From: Chloromonas sp. AAM2
Taxonomy: Eukaryota; Chlorophyta; Chlorophyceae; Chlamydomonadales; Chlamydomonadaceae
Reading direction: 5' to 3'
DNA length: 62,868 bases
Assembly: GCA_004335635.1 (NCBI GenBank)
Contig: QAXH01006553.1
Span: 1-62,868, forward strand
The notes under the pieces were generated by a model. It saw only the letters and a list, made by a program, of their open reading frames with translations, searched no databases and had not been told where the DNA came from. The translations under genes and the position numbers were made by a program. Positions 11,601-23,347 of the stretch are shown in pieces (within the stretch, counting starts at the first letter, position 1; every line of letters begins with the position of its first letter).

Positions 11601-14600
11601 CCTTGACCTTACCGGCGGCAAAGGATACCCAGTGGAGACACATGACCCAGCAGACACGGGTGGTTCAGTTGAACCACACCCAACCATTGCAACCACCACC
11701 TCCACCAGGCCCCAGTTGGCGGAACAGCCCAGCTCAAAAGCATCAAGGACAGGCTCGAACGTGCAGAAACGGCAGCAGTTAGTTGACCATAGCGGGTGGT
11801 GCACGTCACAGGGCGTGTCTGTTGAGGCCAGGCGCTATGCCTGCGCTCTGCTGGAGACTCACGTGGCAAAGAGCCACATGCATGAGTCCTTGAAGCCGCA
11901 GGAGTTGCAGCTCTGCAAGCAGCAGCTCCTGCTCCTGTGCGTAGAGGTGAGGCCCTCTCTGTTCGTTCACTTGCTTGTTGCAGTCAATCAGTGGGACGGG
12001 ATTGTTGGAATTTGCATGGAAGGCAGGGTGCTCACGCGTGCACAGACTGATCCCAACAGCCCTTCTTCGTACGTGCCTGAAACTGGGGACCAGGGGCAGG
12101 AATGGGCAGGTGTAATCATGGCAGGACACGGGTTGAGTATCTGGGAACAAGAAAAGGCGAGACACTGGTGTGGGCTCAAGGCATGCTATAGCCCTTCTGG
12201 CAGCTTGCTGACACGTATCCGTGTGCCGCTCGCAGGACACCAATCGCCAGGCAGAGCTGCTGCAAGCTCTTTTCGGCATGATGCAACAGCAGCAGCTCAC
12301 GACCGGCGGTAACCAGCAGCTAGGCGCAGCAGGCAGCCAGTCAGCAGCCCTCAAAAGAACAGGAGCAGCAAGCAAGGTTTCTGCCGGCGTGCATGATGTC
12401 GAAGCATTGGTATTGCCGTTTGATGGTGCCAACCATGCGTTACAAGGTGGCGCCGGCACAGGCGACGATGGATCATCGGCTTTGTCGGCCATTGATGCTA
12501 CCAGTCGCAGGCAGCAACGCAAGCTGCTTGCTCAGCCCCAGCAGCGGGATCAACGCATCACGGCAGCCCCTGATCAAACCGGCGTTGCCGCTGGTGTTAG
12601 CAACGATTGGGTCGCATTGGCTGCTGGCAGCATGCCAAATCTTGCCAGCAGCGTGCAACACGTTATGAAACGCCTGGACCAGATGATTCCCAGGGACAAG
12701 GTCGTGACCAGCAATCTCGACTTGGCTGTTGATGTTCACGCCGATGTTCACGCCCCCGTCACCACTTCTAACACAAACCAGGGGAAGAGCAATGCTGCGT
12801 CCACGGTCGCATCTCCCGGACTAGCTGTAGACCTGCTGGACTTCTCTGCCTGGCTCCATCACATGTTGGTGACGCATGGCAGCCTGGAGGGTCTCCAAGG
12901 CATGCAGCCATGCTCGTACGGGGACTTGTGCGACACGCACGACGGCCTGAGCGCTGAAGAGCGAATGTACGAAATGTACGAGTACTATTCTGGGGTGAGT
13001 GAGGGCACTGGGTATCAGTCTGGATTCATACAATGCTCACAACATAGCAGGACCACCAGCTCAGCTGCTGTAAGTTGTCTCGCTTCCACTGCTGTGGTAC
13101 CAGGATGTTGGTGACTGCACTGTTTCACCACGCACAATTTGTTGTCAAGCAATGGCAAAAGTCGGTTAATCGGGTCCACCAAGGGCCGTGACAACGCATG
13201 CACGTGCAGGAGGATTTTCTTGAGAATCTTCAGCAGTACGAGCGGTACAAGGCGCTGTACCAGAACATGCGCCTGGCTGTACTGCAGCAGTTACTGGGCC
13301 TGATGCAGGCGTGGGACAGGGAGGAGACCGCTGGCATTGGAAGCCCTGCGAAACCGGACAAAGTGCCTATAGTTATCGTACCAGATGTTGGCCAGAGTGG
13401 AAAACAAGTTGTGAACAAAGAAACAGCAATTGCCCCTGCTGATAGTGCTTTTCAAACCGCCAGTGGCGGTTTTGACATGATGGTGTCAGCCGCACCTGGC
13501 ATCACAGCTTCAGAAAAGAGGCCAGTTGCAGAAAAGACACAGCAGCTGCCCATCGATGCAAAGGAGATTGTTTCCTTGGCTGCACGTGATCCGTTACTTT
13601 TTGATCAGTTGCTGCACGCAGCTGACCAGCAGCTTCTGCACATGTTGGAAACTAAATTGCAGCTGCCAGAGCTCAGGCCTGGGTGGGTGCTGGACTATGA
13701 GCAGGAGGCAAAGGAACATGCCTCCAGGTCCAGCACCAGCACCAGCACCAGCACCAGCACCAGCACCAGCGACACCAGCGACACCAGCGGCACCAGCGGC
13801 ACCGGCAGGGGTGGCAACAGTGGCAATGACAGCAGCGACAGTGACAGCAGTGACAGTGACAGCGGTAGTGGCGGTGTTGGTGGTGGCGTTGGGGATGATG
13901 TGTGGGAGCTTGTCATGCAGGCACGTGCGCAGGCAGCAGCAGCCGCCGCCCAGCCAACAGGCAGTGGTCAGCATGACGTGCCATCTCTGGATGCCCGGGC
14001 GATCTTATCGGCTGCGCTGGGCCCTGAGGAGGCTGGAGAGCTGATGGAACTAAGGCGTGAATCTGAGCAGGCGTACGGCTGGGAAGACAAGGCATGGGAA
14101 GGAATGGAGGACGAGGAGGAGGGTCAGGAGGAGGAGGGAGAGGATAGGATATCGGGATTGCAGGACACTGCGGCTTACGATGCAGATGAAGTGTATGAAT
14201 TGTACTATGAGGCAGCGTCCAAGGCCAGGGGACAAGTTGTCCAAGGTGTCCAAGGTGGCTGGAGGGTGTCCAAAGTATCCGAAGACGTCCAAGGTAGCCG
14301 TCCAAGGCAGATGGAGATTCAGCTGGCTGAACGGCAGGAGAGCTGGGCTGAAGCTGACGCGCCTTGGGGAGATTTGTCGCCTGAGGAAACCGCCCTCATT
14401 CGAGAGCTGCTGGGCACTGGCGCCGCCCGGTCGGTTGATAGCAGTTTGGAAACGGTTGGAAGCGGTTTGGAAGAGGAGGTTGCGGATATTGTGATCCCGC
14501 TGACTCAGATTGGCTTTGAAGATGGCGCCATCTTGAAGGACCAGGTCACCATGTATGGCGGGGCCAAGGATGGTGTCCTGCTGCAGTTCGGTGCACCCAA

Positions 14601-17600
14601 GGTCGGTGGATGGTGGAGCTGTTTGGGGTTGTGGATCATGCGCCATATTAAAGCGCATCTATGCCACCATCGTGCCGTGGCAGAGCTGCAAGGGCTATGG
14701 CCATGCGCATTGCTCGACCTTGGTGCATCCATGCCAGTCCAGAACAGCATGCATGGCAGCAATCGCAGGGTTGGGGCGCCCAGGGCATTTGGGCTGCCCT
14801 TTGGGTTTGCACCTCTCCGATCTAATGGTGGTGCTTGGCTGCTTGTATGGCTAGGAGCGCAACCCCCGCATGACGATGAACATATAGGAAGCTGAAGCGT
14901 GTACAGCATGGTACACACGCTGAGCACGTGCAATCTACGATGTATTGAAGTCTTGACAACATGTATGGCACATGCTTGTGTGGAACAAACAGATCCTAAT
15001 TACAAAGCATGCGCATGTTGTCATGTGCGCAGGTGCCGGGTGCCTTTGTTGGCATTGACTCCAGTGGTCGCCTGTTGGAGCTAGGCTGGGCCAAGATACC
15101 CACCCTCATGCACATGGCTTGGCAGGTGAGCCACGTGTGGTGTCAAGTGATGATCGGTTTCAGGCATGCACGTCGCTTTGCTGCTTGTGAAAGCAACCAT
15201 GCAAATTCAAACGACCATGCTTCCTGCATCACAAGTGTTCCAAACAAATGACACACTGTGCTGACTGATAGCCGTGCCAGGCCGCCCACATCGCTCCTTC
15301 CCAAGCAGAACATGGTCACTGCGCCCTCAAAACGTCATACACTTGCTTTGCGTTGACAGCCTTGAATTACTCTTTGTGTGTGCAGGGGGAATACCAGCTG
15401 TACCTGGACCAGCTGCAGTCAGCACTCGACCACCAGCCTGCACACCTGGAAATAGAGATCATGGCCAATCAGGTGGGTCACGTGCATCAACAACACGATG
15501 CACGTGCTTGAAAAGCACCACGGAACGGACCTCCAACTCGAAAAGATATGGTCCCTTCAATGAGTGAACTGGAGTTGGGAAATGGAACACGCCTCTCTCC
15601 CTCTCCGCTGAGTTTGAGAGCGCAATATGTGAACAGAAGCTCCACAACGCCCGCGCAACTGTGCATCATTGTTTTGCGAGTGCCTTGGCCACAGTCTGGC
15701 AGTGTCATGGTTATTCATGGCAGTGTGTTCCACATCGTGTGTTCAATGCCTTGACGGTGCCCTGTCCCGCCTGGCCTTGCAGAGCATTGGAGGGGAGCAT
15801 GGTCACACTGAGTCCTACACGCTGCCGCCCGCCCGCGCCCTGCACAGCTACAGCCGCATGCTGCTGGACATGACCCTCACATGCACTGGACCAAGGTGGG
15901 ACACATGCTGCACGTGATGCACATGGGGCGTGTGTTGCATGTAGCGCAGCCAAGCTGACCATGTTTGAGACTGAAGTACATACAGTGCGGTGCATGCGGC
16001 ACATGGGGCATGCAGCGGCCAAGGCGATACGCCAGGTACGCGTCGCTATGGTACAGATGATGCAAGTGTGCCATGGAAAGCACCAATGGTACGCAAGCCT
16101 ATGGCGTAGATGGCGTGTTGCATGCACTTACGACAGCCAACAGGTCTGTCCGCCATACGCTGTGATGCACATGGGAATTCACAAAGTTATGTATGTGAGA
16201 GGTTGGAAAGCATGCATGAGGCCGTCGTTTGGTTGCATGTGGTTGCAGGGATGTCGACTGCCCCCAATGGGACCACGTGATTCAGTTGTTCGGTTGCTGT
16301 GGCAGTCACTGCAGCACGTGTGACATCACACCCTGGCTGCACGCCAGCTCAGTGGAGGAGTCCCAGGGTGTCCTGCACACGGCGCCCCAGTGCGGCTTTG
16401 AGCTGGGAAGGTGGATCACACCTTTCAGGTAACGGCAAAAAACCGCTCAAATCTCATCCTAGGCAATTGTCTGTCTACCAACATCTGTAGAGTATATCGT
16501 GGGTCAGTCAGTAGTCAGCAACAGGGTGCAAAGGCCATCCCAGATTTGAATGGCTTAGTTGGGCGTAGATTGGATGATACACCTTGAGTCCGCCACACAT
16601 TGATGATTGACGATCACAAACAACCACATCCGGCGTGTGCTCCAGATGCTTGTCTGGTAATCACCTGCCGGTGGGAGCCTGTGTCAATTCATCTGACAGC
16701 AGTCCGCATCAATCAGGCAGGTGTGAGCATTCACCTGTTCCTTTGTAAAAGATTCTTCTAACATCCAAATGACCACCGACTCTATGCCAGATTGTGCAAG
16801 TCTGTGCTGCTTGTTTTGCACTGGCAGGCGACGCACGGGGCGTTGGGTCACGGACGTTTCCACTCTCATGCCGTTGCTTGAGCCACAAGAGTGAGCACTG
16901 CAGCTGACCTATGCACCTGCTATGGCCGACCGCACTTAACAGCTGCATTTGCACGTGCAGGCTCGGGGTTCGTGTGCTTAGGCATTTGTAGCGGCAGTTT
17001 TGCCAAGCTGTCTCGGTAGCATCTTGCCTGGCCCACGGATCATACCAGTTTTGCAATTGACGAGGGGGTGTAAGCTGCATCGGTTTTGCTTATCACCTGG
17101 TACCTGACACCTGGCGTGGGCCATTGTAAGTCCGCCGTGATTCTTTTCTCAGGTTGTGTTGCATTTGCTGGTATGATTTGCAGGTGTACCTTTACCATGC
17201 AAACGCCGCCATGGGCCGGCGAATGGGTGGCCTCAGTCTCACTCCTGTTCTCGCATTGGGATGCCACCTTGCCCGTGCTGGGGCAAAGCATGATTGTCTC
17301 CTTCCCACACAAGCCGCACGCGTCTGACAGCCGGGAACAGGAACAACACCATGAGCAGCATGAGGAAGAGTTGCGACAGCAGAATCGGGAATCATTCGCG
17401 GCGCATGCGGCGCAAGATGCAGCCCGTGCGGCTCAGCAGAGTGTTGGGAACCGCAAGCTGCGTGCCGCTACTGTGCAGCAGCAGCAGCCGGACGTGCTAC
17501 AAGGTCACATGACGCGTGAAGAAGAACATGTGATGGAACATGTGCAGACCGAGGAGCATGAGTCTGTGGACATGGTCGAGCTGACTGAGGGTCCTCACAC

Positions 17601-19619
17601 GCTGAGTATGACGCAGACAGTTCGGAGCTTCTTTGTATCGATAACAACATGGAGCGTCAGCTATGTGAGGAATGCAGTCTCGCAAGCGGGCAGCAGTCTG
17701 CCGCAGGCAGGCAGCGGTGGTGGTTCGGCTGATGAGGATCGCAGTGTTTTCGGTGCAGCCGGAGCCGAGACAACGCACCCTGTGCGCAGCAAGCTGCCGC
17801 CAGTGCAGGCCTGGAACCGCCTTGTGCCCATTAAAACAATCAAGCTGTTTGAGGTGAGGCGCGACAGATCGCAGTACTGCTCGCAACGCTTTGCTATAAT
17901 CCGAAGATTGTCGCAGTGAGAAAGGGACCCAGTGGGGCTGCCTGCTTTTCTCAACGCGAGAACTCCGACGCAGTGCAGCAAGAATGCAAGGTCGAGACGC
18001 TTAATGCCTTAGATGAGTGCACGGTCACTGCTGCAGGGTGGCGCGTTCAACAGCACATACAACGACAGGCCATCTGTCCGTGTGGTCACCCCCCGGGGCG
18101 CCGTGAGGGCCGTGCTTACTGCGGTCATCTCAGGCCATGGCAGTGACGATTCAAATTGTGAGTGATGTCGAGAATTGTTTGTGCTGCTGCTATTGGTGTC
18201 GTGTGGAAGACAGAGCCCTGGGCTACCAGTGGTGGATTGTGTGGTCACAACATGTCCGGTTGTTGTAATGGCATAGTAAGTAAGTAGTATTATAATGATA
18301 TGATACACTTATAGTATTATGGTTACGGTTATAGTGCAAGCTGTGATACGCTCAGCCTTGAAACCCGACAAGTGGAGATCACCAAGGCAACACATACATA
18401 CCTGAGGAGGTGCATGGAGCTGCATGGAGCTGCATGGAGTTCTGCGGCAAACGCTTTGGTCTGCTATGTTGCACCCATGTTGCTGGTTTGAATTCCGGCT
18501 GCTCTTGTGTTCAAAGGACACAGCAGCCTCTGCCTTCTGTTGCATCATGTGTGTTCTGTGCGCATCTGAATCGGAGCACCTGAATTGGCGCAGGTGCTGA
18601 GTTCTGCCCAACCAGCCACCAGTTCCTGGTCAACGGTGTGGAGCGGCATGTCAGCTTTGATACCGCAGGTGAGAGCAGAGATGCTGCTTGCGGTCACACA
18701 ATCAGCCGCAAATCGACTGGTCAGCAGCCTGTGCCTGTTAGTGTGCATTTGCATGCCAGATGCATGCGCTTGTTGGACCGCCTGTTGCTACTGCATTGCA
18801 ACATTGCAGTAACGTTCCTAGACCGTGTTGCGTTTGACTGTTCAAGTAACGTTACTTGAACGTCTGTTGCTTCATTGTGCACAGGAACCACGTGGGGCTG
18901 TACACAGGCGGTTGGCAGCGGGTCCGTCCCCAATGAGAAGGGCACGTGGTTCTACGGCAGGAACGGCTGGTGTGACGGCCAGCAGGTGAGGCACTTCATG
19001 CTGCCCAGAGTGCCATGTGCTATGGCTCAGAGACAATCGCATTGCAGCTCCAGTTGACACTGCAGCTCCAGTTCATGGCTTGCCAGGCATGCAACCTGCA
19101 TGATCAACCCCTTACTGTCAATCAACCTACCGTACAATCCTCTGTCCTATGTGTTGTTGTGTTAGGTTGTGGTGCATGGCTTCTTGTTTTAAAAGCTTTT
19201 TACCACTTTGGTGGTGTTTATGATACTTGGGCTCCTGGTGGTGGTGATGTTTTGTTGTTGCATTGGTGTGCGGATGTGCAACGTATCGTCGCAAACCATT
19301 ACACGCGTGCAAAAGAGCTGCCACTTGTCAACGGTCCTGTCGACTGCCTTTCACCTTGTTTTTACTGCAGTGTGTAGTGTTGTGAACATCACGAAAGTGT
19401 TCGTCTTCTTGTCTGCAGGTCCAGCCCTGGCTCAGTGATGTGTCCGATCTCATCTCTCCTGCCGGTCGGTCCAGTGAGCTGCGATACCGGGGGCTGCATG
19501 AGGGCCGCACGCCGCAGCCCTCACCCGAGGCAGACGCGGGCTACATCATGATGAGCAGCTACATCACCTTCTTCTCACAAGAAGAACAGGTCTACCACAG
19601 TCTGCCGAACCGGACGTAA
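8633..19619 (+). CDS. Large secreted protein: PA-like segment and PNGase F-like C-terminal half
   Basis: Exons 3-19 join in phase: 9344-9501, 9852-9967, 10375-10572, 10938-11040, 11562-11946, 12236-12994, 13210-14601, 15033-15125, 15386-15472, 15783-15895, 16249-16428, 16828-16890, 17184-17853, 18037-18157, 18594-18668, 18885-18985 and 19419-19619. Together they give 1604 residues plus a stop. Exon 1 starts at 8633 with a signal peptide ([13 protein letters not shown]); exon 2 ends at 9073 and probably starts at 8937 or 8946; their junction is unresolved. Seen: a protease-associated-like block ([20 protein letters not shown]), a long Gln/Ser/Asp-rich insert (exons 8-9), then [62 protein letters not shown] and [20 protein letters not shown]. 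The last group fits the peptide-N-glycosidase F fold, whose known members release N-glycans. A lumenal or extracellular deglycosylase is an inference; catalytic residues were not mapped. Confidence 0.78.
11010..11275 (+). repeat. Tandem duplication of an exon 3' end, its donor and intron start
   Basis: The sequence from GCACTGGGGCTGATTGTG through the donor (TCAAG|GTGGGG) and about 85 bases of intron (to near 11137) recurs from about 11147 to 11275 with some divergence, including TCAAG|GTGAGG and the later CTTGCAACC block. The second copy has no upstream exon part or acceptor of its own, so it is read as intronic. Confidence 0.85.
13731..13870 (+). repeat. Coding simple repeat (Ser/Thr, then Ser/Asp)
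   Basis: Within exon 9 of the PNGase F-like gene, AGCACC units encode about six Ser-Thr pairs and grade into GACACCAGC and GACAGTGAC units encoding Ser/Asp/Gly. It stays in frame and is flanked by charged low-complexity sequence. Such a tract would be disordered and is a likely site of length polymorphism. Confidence 0.85.
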
Positions 19620-19774
19620 TCAACCACTACATTGGACAAACATCGGGTGATTTGATTCGGATTCTGTGCTTCATACGTCTTTGGCAAACCAGCACTAGCC
19701 ATGCCATCTGAATACAGAATATCGTAGCCTAGATATGATGCGTAGATATAATACACCCGCCAAGATAACATTGA

Positions 19775-19885
19775 TCATCACATGAGGGGAGGAGCTCCTA
19801 CCCGTCCAATCTACAAGTGAAGGGGATTACGACACACCTGGATAGTAATGGTGGTGGCCACCTTTGAGGTGCTATCCTGTCACTG
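19775..19885 (+). repeat. Dispersed repeat family, copy 1
   Basis: The core is CACATGAGGGGAGG, CCCGTCCAATCTACAAGTG, AAGGGGATT, GACACACC, then GGATAGTAATGGTGGTGGCC. Six further copies lie in this window. No coding potential was recognised. Confidence 0.8.
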
Positions 19886-20079
19886 ACATTCTGTTTTTGG
19901 TTTTGAAGACAGCAGATACCTGCAAGTATCACACTGCTTGTTGTGCCACCCAACTCGGGTAGCGCACAGCTCACGTCGGCCTCCTGCTAGCCAACATTCA
20001 TCCCCCACACGTCATAGCATAGCTTAGTGCAGCTGGACAAGCTCTAGTGACAAGTATTCTTTTCACAGCACACATTCTT

Positions 20080-20135
20080 TGCAGATGAGGGGAGGCACTC
20101 CACCCCGTCCAACCTACAAGTGACTTTGACATCGC
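20080..20135 (+). repeat. Dispersed repeat family, copy 2 (truncated)
   Basis: GATGAGGGGAGGCACTCC followed by CCCGTCCAACCTACAAGTG matches the first half of copy 1. The GGATAGTAATGG part is absent. Confidence 0.7.
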
Positions 20136-20347
20136 CCACCTTCTTGACTCACCTGTCAGAGCCCACCTGAAAGTCCGGAACAGATGTACTTGCTGCGCTT
20201 GTCCGCCAGACTAACAGAGGTTGTTTTTTGTCAATTCACCAGCCATTTCATGTCAGTATCGGACAAGCGGAGGGGCGCTGACTGAACTACGTTGCACCAT
20301 GTACTTACTTACCGGTATCACGACAGTGTTCTGCTCGTCTATTTGCC

Positions 20348-20522
20348 GGGGGGAAAAAAAGATGTTTGCCAGTTCAGTCTCACGCCACACAGGGGCAGAC
20401 GCAGTATCCGTCCACGTCCACAGCCCAATCCCGTGAGGTTGTCCCCTTATCCCTGCCACCACACTGGTTCCAGTGTTGTTTCTGTGAATTGTCCCAGAAC
20501 TGGCAAACATCTTTTGTTTCCC
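20348..20522. mobile_element. MITE-like element with about 25-bp terminal inverted repeats
   Basis: The left end, GGGGAAAAAAAGATGTTTGC then CAGTTC, is the inverse of the right end, GAACTGGCAAACATCTTTTG then TTTCCC, with few mismatches. The element is about 175 bp with no coding capacity, consistent with a non-autonomous DNA transposon or a foldback element. Target-site duplications were not resolved. The motif AGATGTTTGCCAGTTC also occurs near 1062-1077. Confidence 0.6.
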
Positions 20523-21956
20523 TCACGACTTCGTTGTTGATAAAATAAAAGTTGATGATGTACTGATACGTTGATGATTCATATAACAACGAACGTCTTA
20601 ACAGTGCTGAGGGTTGCACGGAGAACTATAGCTTTAGCTACCGAGTTGATTGTTGAGGTGTTTCAATTGAGGCTGCAGCAGTTTTGCAGTTTTGCGCCTG
20701 CTTTACCTACCTGCTGCATAGTTCACCAAAACGTTCTGTAAGCGCTCTGGATGTTCACCGCGCTCCTGTGATTGTAAGAGTGGCCTGGTATCATTGGCGA
20801 TCACCGCGTCTCAATACACATGTGTGCTACGCGGCAGCAGGTCTAGGCAGAAGTGATGTCACTGACCAGCTAGTTGGTCTGGCTGGCTGAGTTATCATTT
20901 GCGTGGACGGCCCATGGTTGGCCGCGCAGCAACCACACTAGTTAGTTTACAATGGCAAATAGCGGAGCCAGGGTCGCAAAGTTGAGCATGCGAAAAGGTC
21001 AGCAACAATCCCGCAACAACACGCTTAAACAGCATCACGTGCCAGTTTGTACGATTAGACTAGCTGGCCAGAGATGTCTTGCAGCACTCTCTTGCTCATG
21101 GTGTCGAACGGAGGCAGTTACTGTGCAATCTATGATTCTGTAAAGCAATTGTGGCAATCCTTGAGGAGAACAGTGGATGCCAGTCGTAGTTATTCCCTGA
21201 TGAATAAAAGGGATGACAGCCGGGATAAGCACAAGCCAAGGCAGAGCCTAAAGTAACAATCACTGGTAGGCGCGGTGCGTTCACAGGTGGAGCCAAAGTG
21301 CGGTGAGCCCTTGTAGCTGCCCCATGGCTGAAGTTATTGGATACGCTGCGCTGGGGCACCTGTGACCAGTGCGCTGCTGGAAGGGAGCTGTCCGAGCCAG
21401 AAAACAAGCAAGCTTGCTCAGCCCTGGATGCATGGGGAACGCCATGGCACCTTGCAGTTGATTCCAGTTGATCACTAAATTGAATCAACCTGGTAGAGTT
21501 TCAGTTGATTTACAGCAGAGTCAAAGGGGGGTACTTGTCCGACGACTGGGTGTGGCCAACCTTGTCAGCATAAGGCAGTTACCCCATACTGATTTGCCAT
21601 GGCACAGAAGGCCGAGTCTTAGCCAAATAACCCATCGTGGCATAGCAGCAACTAAGCTGAAGTTGGCAAACGAGCTGCCAGTGTAGTGCAGTCCTCCTTT
21701 AAGCAGCAATCTGCTCCTGCTTGGCGTGCCTGATGCGGTTCTCCATCTCTGGACGGAAGTATCGGATCAACCCCTGTAGGCGGGCAAGCGGGACACAAAG
21801 CCAGTGTGGTGCAACACGCAGCGCTGTGCTCAAGTACAGCACTGCACACACAGTGGAGCCAGCACTGCAAAATGGCAATGAAATCGACTAACATGACAGT
21901 CACCAGTCAGTAAACTGCGTAAAGCACCTAACAATTTGTACAAGCAACGACATGCT

Positions 21957-22380
21957 CACCTGCACCCAACTCCTCCTGCTCACCTGCACCCAACTCCTCC
22001 TGCTCACCTGCACCCAACTCCTCCTGCTCACCTGCACCCAACTCCTCCTGCTCACCTGCACCCAACTCCTCCTGCTCACCNNNNNNNNNNNNNNNNNNNN
22101 NNNNNNNNNNNNNNNNNNNNNNNNNNNNNNNNNNNNNNNNNNNNNNNNNNNNNNNNNNNNNNNNNNNNNNNNNNNNNNNNNNNNNNNNNNNNNNNNNNNN
22201 NNNNNNNNNNNNNNNNNNNNNNNNNNNNNNNNNNNNNNNNNNNNNNNNNNNNNNNNNNNNNNNNNNNNNNNNNNNNNNNNNNNNNNNNNNNNNNNNNNNN
22301 NNNNNNNNNNNNNCCAACTCCTCCTGCTCACCTGCACCCAACTCCTCCTGCTCACCTGCACCCAACTCCTCCTGCTCACC
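21957..22380 (-). repeat. 24-bp minisatellite seeded at a splice donor
   Basis: On the minus strand the unit is GTGCAGGTGAGCAGGAGGAG followed by TTGG. It begins exactly at the exon end ...CTGTGCAG|GTGAGC, so every unit recreates CAG|GTGAGC. About five units are visible left of the gap and about three right of it; the true copy number is hidden by the gap. Confidence 0.92.
22081..22313. other. Assembly gap (233 N)
   Basis: A run of N lies inside the 24-bp minisatellite. Its real length is unknown. Confidence 0.99.
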
Positions 22381-22505
22381 TGCACAGGCCAAGCCGCAGC
22401 GTCCCCCAGCGCACAGATGGTGTGCCCCTCGATCTGCTTGGTGATCTCCCACAGCATGTCAATCTCCTCCAGTCGTGTCCAGCGTCTCCACGTGCACAGA
22501 CACCA

Positions 22506-22545
22506 TGACATGACATGACATGACATGACATGACATGACATGACA
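22506..22545. repeat. TGACA pentanucleotide microsatellite, 8 units
   Basis: Eight perfect TGACA units lie just upstream (on the minus strand) of the first visible NDUFV1 exon. Confidence 0.95.
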
Positions 22546-23271
22546 GCAGCAACGCAACAACCATGTCTGAGAACAAATCTTAAATCTTCAACCTGCCCAG
22601 TTCATTGCACCAAACACTTGCACAGCCCGCCCTGCCGAACATTTGCATGGACCGAGGTACCTCAATGCGATTGTGGAGGTTTTCGAATGCAGTATGAGAC
22701 ATGTGCAACGGCTGGCTGTCAACAGCTGGCTTGGCGCCAGCATCAAATACCCACGTCAAGGGTAGATTTGGAGTTGATCTTCGTTGCCTGCGCTGTTGGG
22801 CAGGTTGAAGAAAGAGGATTGCCGTGGTAAAAGGCAATGGCTGTCTGCTCTGAATTTCCAGAGACATGAAGTGCATCAAGCACATGCACACCCGGCCCTG
22901 CAGAGCATAAGGGACATTTGGATGGGTTTAAGTGCAACAGTGCGAGCATTTGGATTCCCACACGATCAGTTTGAGACATGCTCCACCAATCACTTGCCAG
23001 GTATGTAAACAACTAGCTTGACTTAACGCCTGAGCACTGATACTGATGCCGGAGCACCCAATCAAGTGTCATTGCAATGCCTGTCAAACTACGTTGAATT
23101 GCTCGCACTGCTTGCGTGAAAGGCAAACAGGTTGCGACTTACGATGCTCAACCTCATGCATCATAGACAGTGGGGTTTGTCCTGACAGCTGAAAGGGTTG
23201 CAAGGGCATGATCAACCATTCCAGAGTGTGTTGGTTGGCTAGCTATGGCAGGATACGAATTCCATGTGTGT

Positions 23272-23347
23272 GGCCGCCCAACCTTAAGCTCATAATCCCC
23301 TTCACTTGTAGGTTGAACGGGTTGAAGTCCCATACCTCATGTGACAG
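23272..23347 (-). repeat. Dispersed repeat family, copy 3 (inverted)
   Basis: On the minus strand it reads CACATGAGG, CAACCCGTTCAACCTACAAG and TGAAGGGGATTATG, matching the family core. Confidence 0.75.

Larger units (their letters stand above)
19620..21698. other. Intergenic region with dispersed repeats
   Basis: No gene was recognised between the PNGase F-like stop and the NDUFV1 fragment. It holds two copies of the dispersed repeat (about 19775-19885 and 20080-20135) and an inverted-repeat element (20348-20522). The remainder shows only short frames without motifs. Confidence 0.6.
21699..22485 (-). pseudogene. NDUFV1: Orphan 3' end of NDUFV1 (complex I 51-kDa flavoprotein)
   Basis: Two minus-strand exons are visible. 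One ends at 22380 and starts near 22485 ([20 protein letters not shown] ... [11 protein letters not shown]). The other runs 21773-21699 (GLIRYFRPEMENRIRHAKQE ... stop). They join in phase and match the extreme C-terminus of NDUFV1/Nuo51, the NADH- and FMN-binding subunit of mitochondrial complex I. The remaining 400 or so residues, including the FMN, NADH and Fe-S motifs, are not found upstream before the next gene on the same strand (stop at 23877). The intron is filled by a 24-bp minisatellite and an assembly gap. It could be a truncated duplicate, a pseudogene or a mis-scaffolded gene end. The 5' edge of the first exon is uncertain. Confidence 0.7.

Noticed and set aside
13594..14305. Antisense frames over exon 9 of the PNGase F-like gene
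   Set aside because: They are shadows of the low-complexity coding repeat; the plus frame is in phase with its neighbours.
15285..15385. Possible extra exon [14 protein letters not shown] in the PNGase F-like gene
   Set aside because: It has an acceptor but no good in-phase donor; joining 15125 directly to 15386 keeps the frame.
21900..22541. Open frames of 174-213 residues across the N gap
   Set aside because: They are produced by the 24-bp minisatellite and unknown bases, not a single exon.
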